Source of the DNA: Parcubacteria group bacterium CG1_02_44_31
GTDB lineage: Bacteria; Patescibacteriota; Minisyncoccia; UBA6257; Brennerbacteraceae
Direction: 5' to 3'
DNA: 37,408 nt
Assembly: GCA_001872485.1 (NCBI GenBank)
Contig: MNWK01000003.1
Location: forward strand, 1-37,408
In this document: positions 7,693 to 15,934 of the stretch, in pieces
Layout of the letters: each line of letters opens with the position of its first letter
How positions within the stretch are numbered: the first letter of the stretch is position 1
The notes under the pieces: model-generated
Told to the model about the DNA's origin: nothing
Databases searched by the model: none
What the model saw: only the letters and a program-made list of their open reading frames with translations
Translations under genes and position numbers: made by a program

Positions 7693-10119
7693 TTACATTC
7701 CATTCACATTTTGCGTTACTTGTGTAACAGTTCCGTTTATATCCACTGCTTTAACCGTAACAATATTTGTTTGCAGCACGGCTTTGGGCACGAAGAATAC
7801 GCTGTAGATATTGTCCGGTGTTGGGTCAAACCTGATAACCATTTCATTGTTAAACGAACAGTCCACATATTTTATTGGCATTACTGACGATACGCGCACC
7901 GAAACGCTCAACGCGTTTCCTTGCGCGATGATTTTATTTTGTTGAGGTTCTAAAAATAAAATACTCGGCGCGATTGTTTGGGGTTGGCGTGGTTGATTTT
8001 GCACAAGCGTTTGGCCATTTTGCGCCATCCATTGTGTGAGCCCGTATTCCCAATATGAATACGCAGGGTCATCGTATGGGTTGGTTGGCTCTGGCCCCTG
8101 CGGATTGTCTTTTTGTATCCAGTACAGCGTGTCGTGAATTTGGAGCCCTGCGGGTGTTTGGATTATATGCTGGCCATTGAGAATCGGTTTTGTTGTGGCA
8201 GGATATTCCGGAAGCGTAAACGATTCCTTATCCATTTTTACAAGCGCTTGTTTCATAAAATCATTCCAAATGGGCGCCGCGGCCATGCCTCCGGCACCTC
8301 CGCGCTGCATGGGCGAGTAGTCGTTGTTTCCTACCCATACGCCCGCAACCAAATTCGGACTATAGCCAATAGTCCATGCGTCGCGATAGTCCTGGCTCGT
8401 GCCTGTTTTTGCCGCAACATCATATCCGGGAACAGTCAATGGTCCGTTCATTTGAAATGTGGGAACTCTGCTTGCGTCATCCGAAAGTACATTGGTTAAA
8501 ATTCGTACCGTATTCGCGTCAAACACGCGTTTTTCTTGAGGTTGCGCCTCAAACACAGGAGAACCGCTTGGGTCGGTAATTTTTAAAATGGCAATTTGCG
8601 GATGCACCACGCCTTCTTGCGAAAATACGCTATAGGCGTTGACCATATCAATTAAACGCACGCCGCCACCTCCCAAAATAAGCGACAGGCCGTAGTACAT
8701 CGGATTTTGGTCAAGCGTAGTAATGCCAAAGTCCTTGGCAAGTTGGATTGCGTTAGAAATGCCCACGAGGTACAGCAATTTGACTGACGGAACATTCCTT
8801 GATTGAGCCAAAGCTTGGCGAAGCGTAACAGGACCGCGAAATTGTTCATCGTAATTTTGCGGATGATAGCAATCTTCGGGTTTCATTCCCTGACCAGGAC
8901 TTGAATCAACCGAGCAGCGTAAATTAAATTCTGTCGGCACATCAAACAAGATTGTTTCGGGCGTATATCCTTTTTCAAACGCCTTGAGGTATACAAATGG
9001 TTTGAACGACGAACCGGGCTGGCGCGTTTGAAGCGCCACATTCAAGTTTCCTTGATGGTCGGTGTCAAAGTAATCGCGCGACCCGGCCATGGCAACGATT
9101 TCTCCTGTTTTCGGATTTTGCGCCGCAAGCGCGGCGTTATCTGCGTGCCAGTTTATATCGTTTCTCGCTGCGCCGGCTGCAACAGCCCTTTCCGCGATTT
9201 GCTGTAAATCCCAATCAAGCGAGGTAATAATATTAAGTCCGCTGGTTTCAATAGTTGGTTCGTCATACATATCGCTTAAAAGAGACCTGACATAAAATAC
9301 AAAATGCGGGGCCTTGATGCTTTGCTTGACTTTGGCAAACGCGAGTTTTTCTTTTTTCGCGTTTTGCGCGTCTTGTTTGGTTATCCATCCCAGCGATGCC
9401 ATTTTATTCAAGATGTATTCTTGTCGAGCCTTCATTTCATCCGTATGGCTGCCGAATGGTGAAAGTCGAGATGGGGCGTTTGCAAGAGCCGCAAGCAATG
9501 CGGATTCTGCCACATCAAGGTCTTTGGCTGGTTTTTCAAAAAAACTTTGGCTTGCAGCTTCAATGCCATAAGCGTTTGACCCGTACGGGATTTGGTTCAG
9601 ATACATTTCAAAAATTTTATCTTTGGTATATTGCTGTTCAAGGCGGATTGCCAAAATGAGCTCTTTTATTTTGCGCACAATGGTTTTTTCCGAAGTTAAA
9701 AACGAGTTTTTTGCAAGCTGTTGCGTAATAGTTGAACCGCCCTGAATTGGTCCGCGGCGCAGCACATTGTTGAGTATTGCGCGGGCAATGCTTTTGATGT
9801 CAAACGCTGGGTGGTTATAAAACTCCGCATCTTCAGCTGCGAGTGTCGCTTGTTTCATGGATTGCGGCATATCGGAAAATGAAATCACTGTGCGTTTTTC
9901 TTCTCCATGGATTTCATATAAAAGCACTTTGCCGGTTCTGTCCCATATCTTTGTTGATTGGTTGACCACGCGCGAAGCGAGATTTTGCGGATTGGGGAGT
10001 GTGACAACCAAATACGCAATCCAAAGGCTTAAGGCGACAAAACACACAAAACCAATGGCAAAAAACGCCACTATGTATGATTTTTTAAATAAGCGGAAAT
10101 TAGTTACTCTGCGGCGCAT
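7693..10119 (-). CDS. Class A penicillin-binding protein (transglycosylase/transpeptidase)
   Basis: 808 aa, PBP1A/PonA type. An N-terminal transmembrane helix (about 15-38) is followed by a GT51 glycosyltransferase domain with AAEDAEFYNHPAFD (catalytic Glu) and QGGSTITQQLAKN. The transpeptidase domain has all three active-site motifs: SSFK in RQPGSSFKPFVYL, SRN in LAQSRNVPSVKLL and KTGTS in AAKTGTSQDYRDAW. The C-terminal 130 residues form an Ig/FN3-like beta extension ending in NGTVTQVTQNVNGM. The enzyme polymerises and cross-links peptidoglycan outside the membrane. It is a single gene, convergent with dnaN. The name pbpA or mrcA cannot be chosen from sequence alone. Confidence 0.93.
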   Translation of the reverse strand: MRRRVTNFRLFKKSYIVAFFAIGFVCFVALSLWIAYLVVTLPNPQNLASRVVNQSTKIWDRTGKVLLYEIHGEEKRTVISFSDMPQSMKQATLAAEDAEFYNHPAFDIKSIARAILNNVLRRGPIQGGSTITQQLAKNSFLTSEKTIVRKIKELILAIRLEQQYTKDKIFEMYLNQIPYGSNAYGIEAASQSFFEKPAKDLDVAESALLAALANAPSRLSPFGSHTDEMKARQEYILNKMASLGWITKQDAQNAKKEKLAFAKVKQSIKAPHFVFYVRSLLSDMYDEPTIETSGLNIITSLDWDLQQIAERAVAAGAARNDINWHADNAALAAQNPKTGEIVAMAGSRDYFDTDHQGNLNVALQTRQPGSSFKPFVYLKAFEKGYTPETILFDVPTEFNLRCSVDSSPGQGMKPEDCYHPQNYDEQFRGPVTLRQALAQSRNVPSVKLLYLVGISNAIQLAKDFGITTLDQNPMYYGLSLILGGGGVRLIDMVNAYSVFSQEGVVHPQIAILKITDPSGSPVFEAQPQEKRVFDANTVRILTNVLSDDASRVPTFQMNGPLTVPGYDVAAKTGTSQDYRDAWTIGYSPNLVAGVWVGNNDYSPMQRGGAGGMAAAPIWNDFMKQALVKMDKESFTLPEYPATTKPILNGQHIIQTPAGLQIHDTLYWIQKDNPQGPEPTNPYDDPAYSYWEYGLTQWMAQNGQTLVQNQPRQPQTIAPSILFLEPQQNKIIAQGNALSVSVRVSSVMPIKYVDCSFNNEMVIRFDPTPDNIYSVFFVPKAVLQTNIVTVKAVDINGTVTQVTQNVNGM

Positions 10120-10387
10120 AGAAAATAATCAAATGATAGTATGACATGTATTGTACCGCACCTTTTCTTACAATAAAATAAACACAATACAATAAAAATG
10201 GATATTACATTATGTAACGATCGTTATTTAATGTGATGTTTTCCAAGAGGTATGTGTCTATCAGTATGTTGGGTGAGCACAAGAACCGAGTTGCATAATG
10301 CAAGATACATGTTGCGCTCCTTGAAGCCATAATTTCATGGAGTTTTTTAATCATATTCATTGCAAATGGGCGGTATTATGCATGCGC

Positions 10388-10415
10388 TTGACAAAACCAA
10401 AACATGTCTTATAAT
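10388..10415 (+). promoter_or_regulatory. Consensus sigma-70 promoter
   Basis: TTGACA (10388-10393), a 16-bp spacer, then TATAAT (10410-10415). Both hexamers are perfect. The expected start is near 10422, nine bases before a 28-codon ORF. This is one of the best promoters in the window. Confidence 0.75.
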
Positions 10416-10430
10416 GAACATACTAAAGTT

Positions 10431-10517
10431 ATGAACAGCTTTCAGGACAATTGTAAGTCTTACCGTCATTTTGTTTGGATTCTTTCACAGAAAGCTGATT
10501 TTTCTCGTTACACATAA
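10431..10517 (+). CDS. Possible 28-aa leader peptide
   Basis: ATG to TAA, peptide MNSFQDNCKSYRHFVWILSQ plus eight more residues (KADFSRYT). It starts within about 10 nt of the predicted transcription start, so it would be nearly leaderless. Its last codons form the 5' arm of the predicted antiterminator (10488-10502). This position is what makes it look like a regulatory leader; there is no homology evidence. The stretch could equally be the 5' part of a small RNA. Confidence 0.4.
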   Translation: MNSFQDNCKSYRHFVWILSQKADFSRYT

Positions 10518-10577
10518 AAACACATACGCAATTCTTTTATATAGAAAATCGGCTTTCTGACAAAAGAGCCGATTTTT
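10488..10577 (+). promoter_or_regulatory. Candidate attenuator: antiterminator versus terminator
   Basis: 10545-10577 is a clean intrinsic terminator: AAAATCGGCT / AGCCGATTTT, 10 bp, followed by a T-rich run. Its 5' arm can instead pair with 10488-10502 (CAGAAAGCTGATTTT) through 15 bp with one G-U wobble. The two folds exclude each other, and the 5' antiterminator arm is inside the 28-codon ORF. Known attenuators work this way; the signal sensed here is unknown. Confidence 0.55.
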
Positions 10578-10674
10578 GTTTTTTTTGGGTGTAGCTTATT
10601 GTGAATTTATAAAAGTTCATAAAAAGCCCCACCTGAAAATCGGTGGGAGACAAAAAGGAAAGGAGGTGAAAGCC

Positions 10675-10734
10675 ATGTTCGCAGACCGCGACTGGGATCG
10701 TGATTTCGATCACGACTATGACCACTACGAATAG
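10675..10734 (+). CDS. 19-aa Asp/His/Tyr-rich mini-protein
   Basis: ATG to TAG, MFADRDWDRDFDHDYDHYE. A perfect Shine-Dalgarno (AAGGAGGTGA, 10659-10668) sits six bases before the ATG, striking in a window where such sites are rare. 13 of 19 residues are Asp, His, Tyr, Arg or Trp, and the HDYDHYE end could bind metal. A CCCACC/GGTGGG hairpin lies just upstream (about 10628-10646). I do not recognise the peptide. The ribosome-binding site is the main argument that it is translated. Confidence 0.5.
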   Translation: MFADRDWDRDFDHDYDHYE

Positions 10735-10743
10735 GTAGCGGCC

Positions 10744-10771
10744 ATGTTCGGCAACTTTCGGTAAAGTTGCC
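10744..10771 (+). promoter_or_regulatory. Seven-codon ORF embedded in a 9-bp hairpin
   Basis: GGCAACTTT / AAAGTTGCC with loop CGGT (10750-10771). An ATG at 10744 reads MFGNFR-stop through the hairpin. It looks like a regulatory or terminator-like structure between the mini-genes rather than a real protein. Confidence 0.45.
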
Positions 10772-10787
10772 CCCTAACGGGTAAATA

Positions 10788-10827
10788 GTGAGGGGCGAGC
10801 CAATACTCTCGAGCGCCCGCCCCTCAC
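10788..10827 (+). terminator. 10-bp GC-rich hairpin
   Basis: GTGAGGGGCG / CGCCCCTCAC perfect stem with a 20-nt loop. The following sequence CGATTTTACC has only a short T-run, so it may be a structural or processing element instead of a terminator. Confidence 0.45.
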
Positions 10828-10842
10828 TCCGATTTTACCACA

Positions 10843-10865
10843 ATTTTTCACTGGAGGTGAAAAAT
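10843..10865 (+). promoter_or_regulatory. Hairpin enclosing the RBS and start codon of the 68-aa gene
   Basis: Perfect 9-bp stem ATTTTTCAC / GTGAAAAAT with loop TGGAG. The Shine-Dalgarno GGAGGTGA (10853-10860) lies in the loop and 3' arm, and the AT of the ATG is the end of the 3' arm. Folding would limit access to the start site, which suggests translational control. Confidence 0.5.
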
Positions 10866-11070
10866 GGACGATATGTTTCCAGGGGCTCACGGGAAGTTGA
10901 ACATTGAACTCCCGGAAAAATCTCAAAAACCTCAGCCTAAGCAAGGGAAGGATACACGCTCGTATTCCAACCCTCAAGCCGAGAGTGAGCCCGAGGTGGT
11001 GGGTTCTGTTCACCACCCGCCATTTCCCTTTGGTTGGCTGCACCTTGACCAGCCCCATCCCAAACCATAA
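10864..11070 (+). CDS. Small Pro/His-rich hypothetical protein
   Basis: 68 aa, MDDMFPGAHGKLNIELPEKS at the N-terminus and HHPPFPFGWLHLDQPHPKP at the C-terminus. Gene status rests on the strong Shine-Dalgarno GGAGGTGA four bases before ATG and on the neighbouring mini-gene with the same type of site. It has no transmembrane helix or signal and is probably disordered. I do not recognise it. Base composition is more GC-rich than most neighbours, and several strong hairpins flank it, so it may belong to a recently acquired module. Confidence 0.5.
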   Translation: MDDMFPGAHGKLNIELPEKSQKPQPKQGKDTRSYSNPQAESEPEVVGSVHHPPFPFGWLHLDQPHPKP

Positions 11071-11178
11071 ATTGAGTTCAAGAAACTAACGCAACAGCGG
11101 GAAAACAGACGGCACCCTTATCATTCCTCCGTCGGAAGGAGATGATAAAGGAGAAATTGTTCAAATCCGATAACCCAT

Positions 11179-11214
11179 GGCAAGGGTGAGCGCCCGAGGG
11201 AGCTCACCCTTGCC
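11179..11214 (+). terminator. 13-bp hairpin closing the mini-gene region
   Basis: GGCAAGGGTGAGC / GCTCACCCTTGCC perfect stem, loop of about 10 nt, no T-run after it. A weaker hairpin (TATCAT...ATGATA, about 11118-11146) precedes it. 11071-11178 holds no other gene that I can support. Confidence 0.55.
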
Positions 11215-11268
11215 GAAACTTAATACAATATCCGTGATACTATAATTAAAACTACTATACTAATCTTT

Positions 11269-12471
11269 ATGCCGCAGAATAAATTTATTGCAGGATATTC
11301 AAAAGAAATCCAATTTTTTAATCCAAAGTTGGTTGAAAAAATCGCCTGGGATATGGTAAATACCTCCACAAAAGTAAAAAAAGGAGACAATGTGCTGATT
11401 CACATGGACCCAGGAGGTAGACAATTAGCATTGGAACTTGCGAAATTGTCAGTAGCAAAGGGCGCGCGCGTGTATTATTTGATTCAGGATAGGGAATTAA
11501 ACGCAGCGATAGTTGAACACGAAAGCAAAAAAGACATTGCCCGGTTTTTTTCATTTGATAATGCAAAGTTTTTTGAAGCAGATGTGTCGTTTATTATCCG
11601 CGCCCCCAAAACTGCATTTGCGCTGGAAAATATTCCGAGCATAGTTGTGAATAAACTGAATAGCGCAGCACAACCAGCGCTTATGGAGTATCGAGTGAAC
11701 CATTCGCGCTGGTGCTTGATTTACTGGCCAACAATAAAAGAGGCGAGAATTGAGAAAATGAGTTACGAAGAGTATGTCAAATTGTTTTTCAATTCCTGCA
11801 ACCAGCCATGGAATACAATCCAAAAAGCGCAAGATACGCTCAAGAGCACGCTTGATAAGGGGCGCGCCCTTGATTTGCTTGCTGACCCGCACAATACAGA
11901 CAAACAAAAGCGTACTGAATTACACATGAGTATTCAAGGCATGACGTTTGCAAACTCCACCATTGATAAAAACTACCCCGGGGCAGAAGTATTTTCCGCG
12001 CCAGTCAAAAATTCTGTAAATGGCAGGGTATTTGCACAAGGCATGTATAGCTATAATGGCAAGCGTATGCGTGATATTTCTCTTGTATTTGAAAACGGGA
12101 AAGTTGTGTCAGCCAGCGCGCGTAAGGGAGAGAATCATCTTGCGGATATTTTAAACACCGACGCCGGATCGCGGTATGTTGGTGAAGTTGCTCTTGGCAC
12201 AAACCCAGGACTCAAACAAAGATTGTTTAACCCGCTGTTAAATGAAAAAGTGGGAGGAAGTTTTCACATTGCGCTTGGCAGGTCGTACCAAAACGAGCGT
12301 TATAAAGGTAAGGTTGTAAAATTATTTAATGGCAACGAGAGTGCGATTCACTGGGATATTACGATTCTGATGCGTAAGCCATATGGCGGCGGCGCAGTGA
12401 TTGTTGATGGTAAGATAATCCAGCGCAATGGCGTATTTGTGCCGAGGAATCTTGGTGTATTAAATGGATAA
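11269..12471 (+). CDS. M29 family aminopeptidase (AmpS/PepS-like)
   Basis: 400 aa. Cytoplasmic metallo-aminopeptidase that removes N-terminal residues from peptides. The family pattern is clear: N-terminal domain VKKGDNVLIHMDPGGRQLA, then the metal-binding C-terminal half with YPGAEVFSAPVKNSVNG (Glu), RYVGEVALGTNPG (Glu), GGSFHIALGRSY (His and Tyr) and SAIHWDI (His and Asp). All expected ligands are present, so it should be active. A TATAAT at 11241-11246 gives a short leader. It is followed after 9 bp by an M20 dipeptidase, suggesting a peptide-recycling operon in an organism that likely scavenges amino acids. Confidence 0.88.
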   Translation: MPQNKFIAGYSKEIQFFNPKLVEKIAWDMVNTSTKVKKGDNVLIHMDPGGRQLALELAKLSVAKGARVYYLIQDRELNAAIVEHESKKDIARFFSFDNAKFFEADVSFIIRAPKTAFALENIPSIVVNKLNSAAQPALMEYRVNHSRWCLIYWPTIKEARIEKMSYEEYVKLFFNSCNQPWNTIQKAQDTLKSTLDKGRALDLLADPHNTDKQKRTELHMSIQGMTFANSTIDKNYPGAEVFSAPVKNSVNGRVFAQGMYSYNGKRMRDISLVFENGKVVSASARKGENHLADILNTDAGSRYVGEVALGTNPGLKQRLFNPLLNEKVGGSFHIALGRSYQNERYKGKVVKLFNGNESAIHWDITILMRKPYGGGAVIVDGKIIQRNGVFVPRNLGVLNG

Positions 12472-12480
12472 TTCACATAT

Positions 12481-13803
12481 ATGGCAATGATTGAACAATA
12501 CAAACAACTTTTGAAAGATTTTGTCGCGTTTCAAAGCGTGTCAACAGACACGCAGTTTCAGCCAGAAATTCAGAAAACCGTTGCATGGCTGCAACGCGTA
12601 TTTGGACAGAACGGTTTTTCTGTACGGATCATTACAGGATATGATAATCCCTTAGTCATCGCATCATTCGTCTATGACCCAGCACTAGAAACTGTTTTGA
12701 TTTATGGGCACTACGATGTGCAACCTGCAAAAGTTGACGAAGGATGGGCAAGCGACCCGTTTACGTTGACCGAGATGAACAGGCGGCTCGTTGGGCGCGG
12801 CGCGATTGATAACAAAGGCCAGGTGTTAGTACATATGGTTAATGTATTCGAACACATAAAAAGTAAAACACTTGGATATAATGTCAAATTTATGATCGAA
12901 GGCAATGAAGAAACTGGTTCACCGTTACTTGAACAGTTTATTGCCAGCAACAGCGCTTTGCTTGCAGCTGATTTTGTATTGATATCGGACGGAGAAATTT
13001 CTGGGGGGAAGCCGAATATCGAAGTCGGATTTCGGGGCGGATTGAATAGCGTTTTGACAGTTAAAACGTCAACAACCGACCTGCATTCAGGACTTTATGG
13101 ACACAGCGTACCGAATGCTATTCATGAATTAAGTAAAGTGTGCGCGGATTTATATGACGCGAACAATCGCATTGTGGTTCCGGGATTTTACGACGATGTT
13201 GACTCGGTTTCTGATGATGTGAAAAAAGCTAATCAAGCGATTCCGTTTTCTCTTGAAGAACATAAACGTATCAGCGGTGCAAAAATATTGCTTACAGAGC
13301 CAGGTATTGATTTTTACACGCAGGTTGGATTATTGCCCGCTATTGAAGTTACAACCATTGTTGGTGGATACATGGGGCAAGGATTCCGAAATGGTATCCC
13401 GGCAACTGCAACGGCAAAAATCAATTTTCGACTGGTTGCGCGCCAGAACCCAACAAAAATTGCTAAAGCATTTGAAAAATATGTGCGCTCGATTCTACCC
13501 GCATACGTTGATTTTACTTTCGAGTTTAAAACCCCGTACAACGCCTCAAAGATTGATACGAAAAATAAATACGTTGAGCGCGCCCAAAAAGTGCTTGAAG
13601 TTGCGTATGGAAGCACGCCGATCTATAAATATGTCGGAGGAGGTCTTCCTATGGTAAATAGTTTTGAAAAAGCTTTAAAAATCCCGAGCGTATTGGTGCC
13701 GCTTGCAAACGAGGATTGCGCTATGCATGCGGCAAATGAAAACTTTGCATTGACAAACGTCGAGCAGGCATTGCGATTTAGCGCATTATTTCTTGGAAAA
13801 TAA
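12481..13803 (+). CDS. M20 family dipeptidase (CNDP/PepV-like)
   Basis: 440 aa. Di-zinc hydrolase of dipeptides and similar substrates. Visible ligand motifs are YGHYDVQPA (His), GRGAIDNKGQV (bridging Asp), MIEGNEETGS (catalytic Glu pair) and CAMHAANENF (His). The lid domain (about 185-300) with HSGLYGHSVPNA is typical. Start may be ATG 12481 or the Met two codons later. The gap to the upstream M29 gene is 9 bp and the gap to tyrS is 28 bp, so the three are probably co-transcribed. Confidence 0.9.
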   Translation: MAMIEQYKQLLKDFVAFQSVSTDTQFQPEIQKTVAWLQRVFGQNGFSVRIITGYDNPLVIASFVYDPALETVLIYGHYDVQPAKVDEGWASDPFTLTEMNRRLVGRGAIDNKGQVLVHMVNVFEHIKSKTLGYNVKFMIEGNEETGSPLLEQFIASNSALLAADFVLISDGEISGGKPNIEVGFRGGLNSVLTVKTSTTDLHSGLYGHSVPNAIHELSKVCADLYDANNRIVVPGFYDDVDSVSDDVKKANQAIPFSLEEHKRISGAKILLTEPGIDFYTQVGLLPAIEVTTIVGGYMGQGFRNGIPATATAKINFRLVARQNPTKIAKAFEKYVRSILPAYVDFTFEFKTPYNASKIDTKNKYVERAQKVLEVAYGSTPIYKYVGGGLPMVNSFEKALKIPSVLVPLANEDCAMHAANENFALTNVEQALRFSALFLGK

Positions 13804-13831
13804 AAAAACATTATATACGCATATACACACT

Positions 13832-15061
13832 ATGAATAACAATCATCACCAAACTTTTTTACAAGATTTGGCATGGCGCGGCCTGGTGTACCAAAAAACG
13901 AATGGTATTGAACGGGCATTGCAGCCCGGGACTACGATGTATTGGGGGTTTGATTTGACAGGAGAAAGCTTGCATATCGGACATTTGTTGGGCGTTGTGG
14001 TACTCCGCAGGGCGCTGAATTACGGCATGCGCGTGATTCCTATGCCTGCTGGTGGAACTACGCTTATCGGCGACCCGAGCGGAAAAGACGCCGAACGGCC
14101 GTTGCTGTCAAAACAAATAATTGCGCGCAATCGCCGCATGCTTACCAAACAGCTGTTGCAATTATTGCCTGGAAAGCCGCCTGAAGTGCGTGTAGTTGAT
14201 AACGCTGATTGGCTTACGAAAATCGGATTTATTGAGTTTCAGCGCGAAGTTGGGAAGTATTTTCCCATTAACACCATGCTTGAAAAGGAGTCAGTGAAAA
14301 CTCGTCTGGAACGCGAACAAGGTATGTCATTTGCGGAATTTTCATACCAATTGCTTCAGGCATACGATTTTTTGGTTTTGTTTGAAAAATATAAATGTAC
14401 GGTTCAAATTGCCGGGTCTGACCAATGGGGTAATATGGTTCAGGGCGTTGAACTGATTCGCAAGCGCCTCGGAAAGCAGGCATATGCATTATCATGGCCA
14501 TTAATTGTGAATCCTGTAACAGGGAAAAAGTTCGGCAAAACCGAAGAAGGAGAATCCGTGTGGCTTGACCCTGCAAAAACCCATCCGTTCAAGTTTTACC
14601 AGTTTTTTATCAACTGCGATGATGATATGGCGCCGATGCTTTTGCGGTATTTTTCATTCAAATCAAAAAACGAAATTGAACGCATTGAACAATTATGGAA
14701 TACAGACCGAGGTTCGCGCTTGCTGCAAAAAGAGCTCGCATACGAATTAACTGCGTTTGTTCACGGGAAAATAATCGCGAACCGCGCGCAAACCATTACA
14801 TCCATATTGTTTGAACAAAATGTGAAACAATTAACTCTTGCTGATATTTCATTTGTCAAACAGGCGTTGCCGTATGCGACTATTTCAAGCTCCAATACAT
14901 TTTCTTTAGAAGACGCGCTCGTAACACTTGGATTGTCTTGTTCAAAAAGCGAGAGCAAGCGTCTTATTGCCCAAAATGGAGCGCAAGATACGGTGTTGTT
15001 CGGCACATACCACGTTATCCGAAAAGGAAAACGCGAGTACGGTATTATTGAGATTACATAA
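13832..15061 (+). CDS. tyrS: Tyrosyl-tRNA synthetase
   Basis: 409 aa from ATG 13832 (MNNNHHQTFLQDLAWRGLVYQ); a longer reading frame upstream overlaps the M20 gene and is unlikely. Class I synthetase that charges tRNA-Tyr. It shows GFDLTGESLHIGHLLG (HIGH motif, about residues 47-50), AGGTTLIGDPSGK, the substrate-binding YQLLQAYDF and AGSDQWGN, and KKFGKTEEG (KMSKS equivalent, about 232). The C-terminal 65 residues are an S4 RNA-binding domain (LEDALVTLGLSCSKSESKRL). A good terminator follows. Confidence 0.95.
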   Translation: MNNNHHQTFLQDLAWRGLVYQKTNGIERALQPGTTMYWGFDLTGESLHIGHLLGVVVLRRALNYGMRVIPMPAGGTTLIGDPSGKDAERPLLSKQIIARNRRMLTKQLLQLLPGKPPEVRVVDNADWLTKIGFIEFQREVGKYFPINTMLEKESVKTRLEREQGMSFAEFSYQLLQAYDFLVLFEKYKCTVQIAGSDQWGNMVQGVELIRKRLGKQAYALSWPLIVNPVTGKKFGKTEEGESVWLDPAKTHPFKFYQFFINCDDDMAPMLLRYFSFKSKNEIERIEQLWNTDRGSRLLQKELAYELTAFVHGKIIANRAQTITSILFEQNVKQLTLADISFVKQALPYATISSSNTFSLEDALVTLGLSCSKSESKRLIAQNGAQDTVLFGTYHVIRKGKREYGIIEIT

Positions 15062-15072
15062 CGCATACCCCC

Positions 15073-15126
15073 CGCCCTTTTGGTCAGAAATTCAGATTAC
15101 CCAATACCAAAAGGGCGTGGTTTTTT
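15073..15126 (+). terminator. Intrinsic terminator after tyrS
   Basis: CGCCCTTTTGGT / ACCAAAAGGGCG perfect 12-bp stem with a 21-nt loop, followed by TGGTTTTTT. Confidence 0.8.
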
Positions 15127-15130
15127 GAAT

Positions 15131-15323
15131 TTCTCCCTCGCACCAGAAAACCACGGGCTTCGCTTCAAATCTTGAATCTTGAATCTTGAACAAATTCCAA
15201 TTTTCAAAATACAAAACAGTTTTGAATTTGGAACATTAAAGTCTTCGCAAGAACTAAGTTCTTGCGAAGACAAGAACATTAGTGCTTAGAATTTTCCGCC
15301 ATAGGCGGATCAGCCTCTGGCTG
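15131..15323 (-). repeat. Cluster of three dispersed repeats
   Basis: 15131-15167 is a reverse copy of the GGTCTTCT family. 15237-15295 is the inverted copy of 2760-2818 with the same 16-bp hairpin core. 15296-15323 is a 28-bp GC-rich core (CCGCC...GGCGGATCAGCCTCTGGCTG) shared with 29924-29951 and, in reverse, with 26025-26052 and 31621-31648. Between them, 15170-15236 holds AT-rich half-repeats. No gene is visible in 15062-15410. Confidence 0.7.
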
Positions 15324-15350
15324 AAGGACTTTTTATGTTAATGAGAAGGC

Positions 15351-15385
15351 AAGCCCCCACACCTAATGTATAGGTGTGGGGGCTT
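15351..15385 (-). terminator. Strong hairpin downstream of the acidic gene
   Basis: AAGCCCCCACACCT / AGGTGTGGGGGCTT perfect 14-bp stem with a 7-nt loop, 25 bp past the stop of the minus-strand acidic ORF. It lacks a T-run but is stable in either direction. Confidence 0.55.
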
Positions 15386-15410
15386 CACGGCCCAATGTGG
15401 ACACGAAACT

Positions 15411-15668
15411 TCACAATTCGTTAATCAGATCTTCGTTTTCATCTTCTTCGGGTTTTTCGTTTCCGAATGGGTCAATGGAGATGCCTCCGTTATCCAAGTC
15501 GGGTAACGCCCAATCGTCTTGCGTTTCCTCATCTCCATCTTCTGTGTCAGGCGACGAAGTTTTTTTAGATTTTTTCGTTTCTCCATCTTCTTCTATTTCA
15601 TCTTCGTTTTCACCTCTATCCGAATCCGTATCAATTTCCTTTGCTTCGTCTTCGTTCATTATTGCCAT
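15411..15668 (-). CDS. Small highly acidic hypothetical protein
   Basis: 85 aa from MAIMNEDEAKEID; start at 15668 chosen because upstream codons lack the acidic character. Roughly half of the residues are Asp or Glu, with one KKSKK patch and the C-terminus NEDLINEL. No transmembrane segment or known fold is visible and it is probably disordered. Such acidic tails or small proteins can be nucleic-acid mimics or chaperone-like, but nothing here decides. Low-complexity sequence can create spurious open frames, so gene status is moderate. Confidence 0.5.
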   Translation of the reverse strand: MAIMNEDEAKEIDTDSDRGENEDEIEEDGETKKSKKTSSPDTEDGDEETQDDWALPDLDNGGISIDPFGNEKPEEDENEDLINEL

Positions 15669-15799
15669 ATGCAATATGTGAACGGTTGTTTGTGCGTTTG
15701 TTGTTGTGCGCATATAAATATTTGTTGATAATTAGTAACGCGTTTTGTGCCGCGTTTTCACATTATGGTCAAACATTATTCGTTTGTCAATTGTGCATA

Positions 15800-15934
15800 C
15801 CCCGTAGTGAAATTTCGACAATGTTTTGCTTTAAACCCAATAGCGGTAGGGGTGTTCGCAAGAATTATAGATGCTTTCAGGGTAGTTTATAATTTTGGGA
15901 AACATCGGGAAGCTGTCGAAATTCTACTACTGGG
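15800..15934. repeat. TAGTAG-ended inverted-repeat element M1
   Basis: 21-bp terminal inverted repeats, 15800-15820 and 15914-15934, matching at 18 of 21 positions (core GTAGT...AATTTCGACA). About 93 bp lie between them without a gene. The right end contains the ruvC stop codon. Other family members are listed at 19945, 20018, 20069, 28753 and 28822. Confidence 0.65.

Noticed and set aside
7512-7727. 71-codon open frame after dnaN
   Set aside because: It lies across a palindromic repeat and the end of the convergent PBP gene, with no protein-like pattern.
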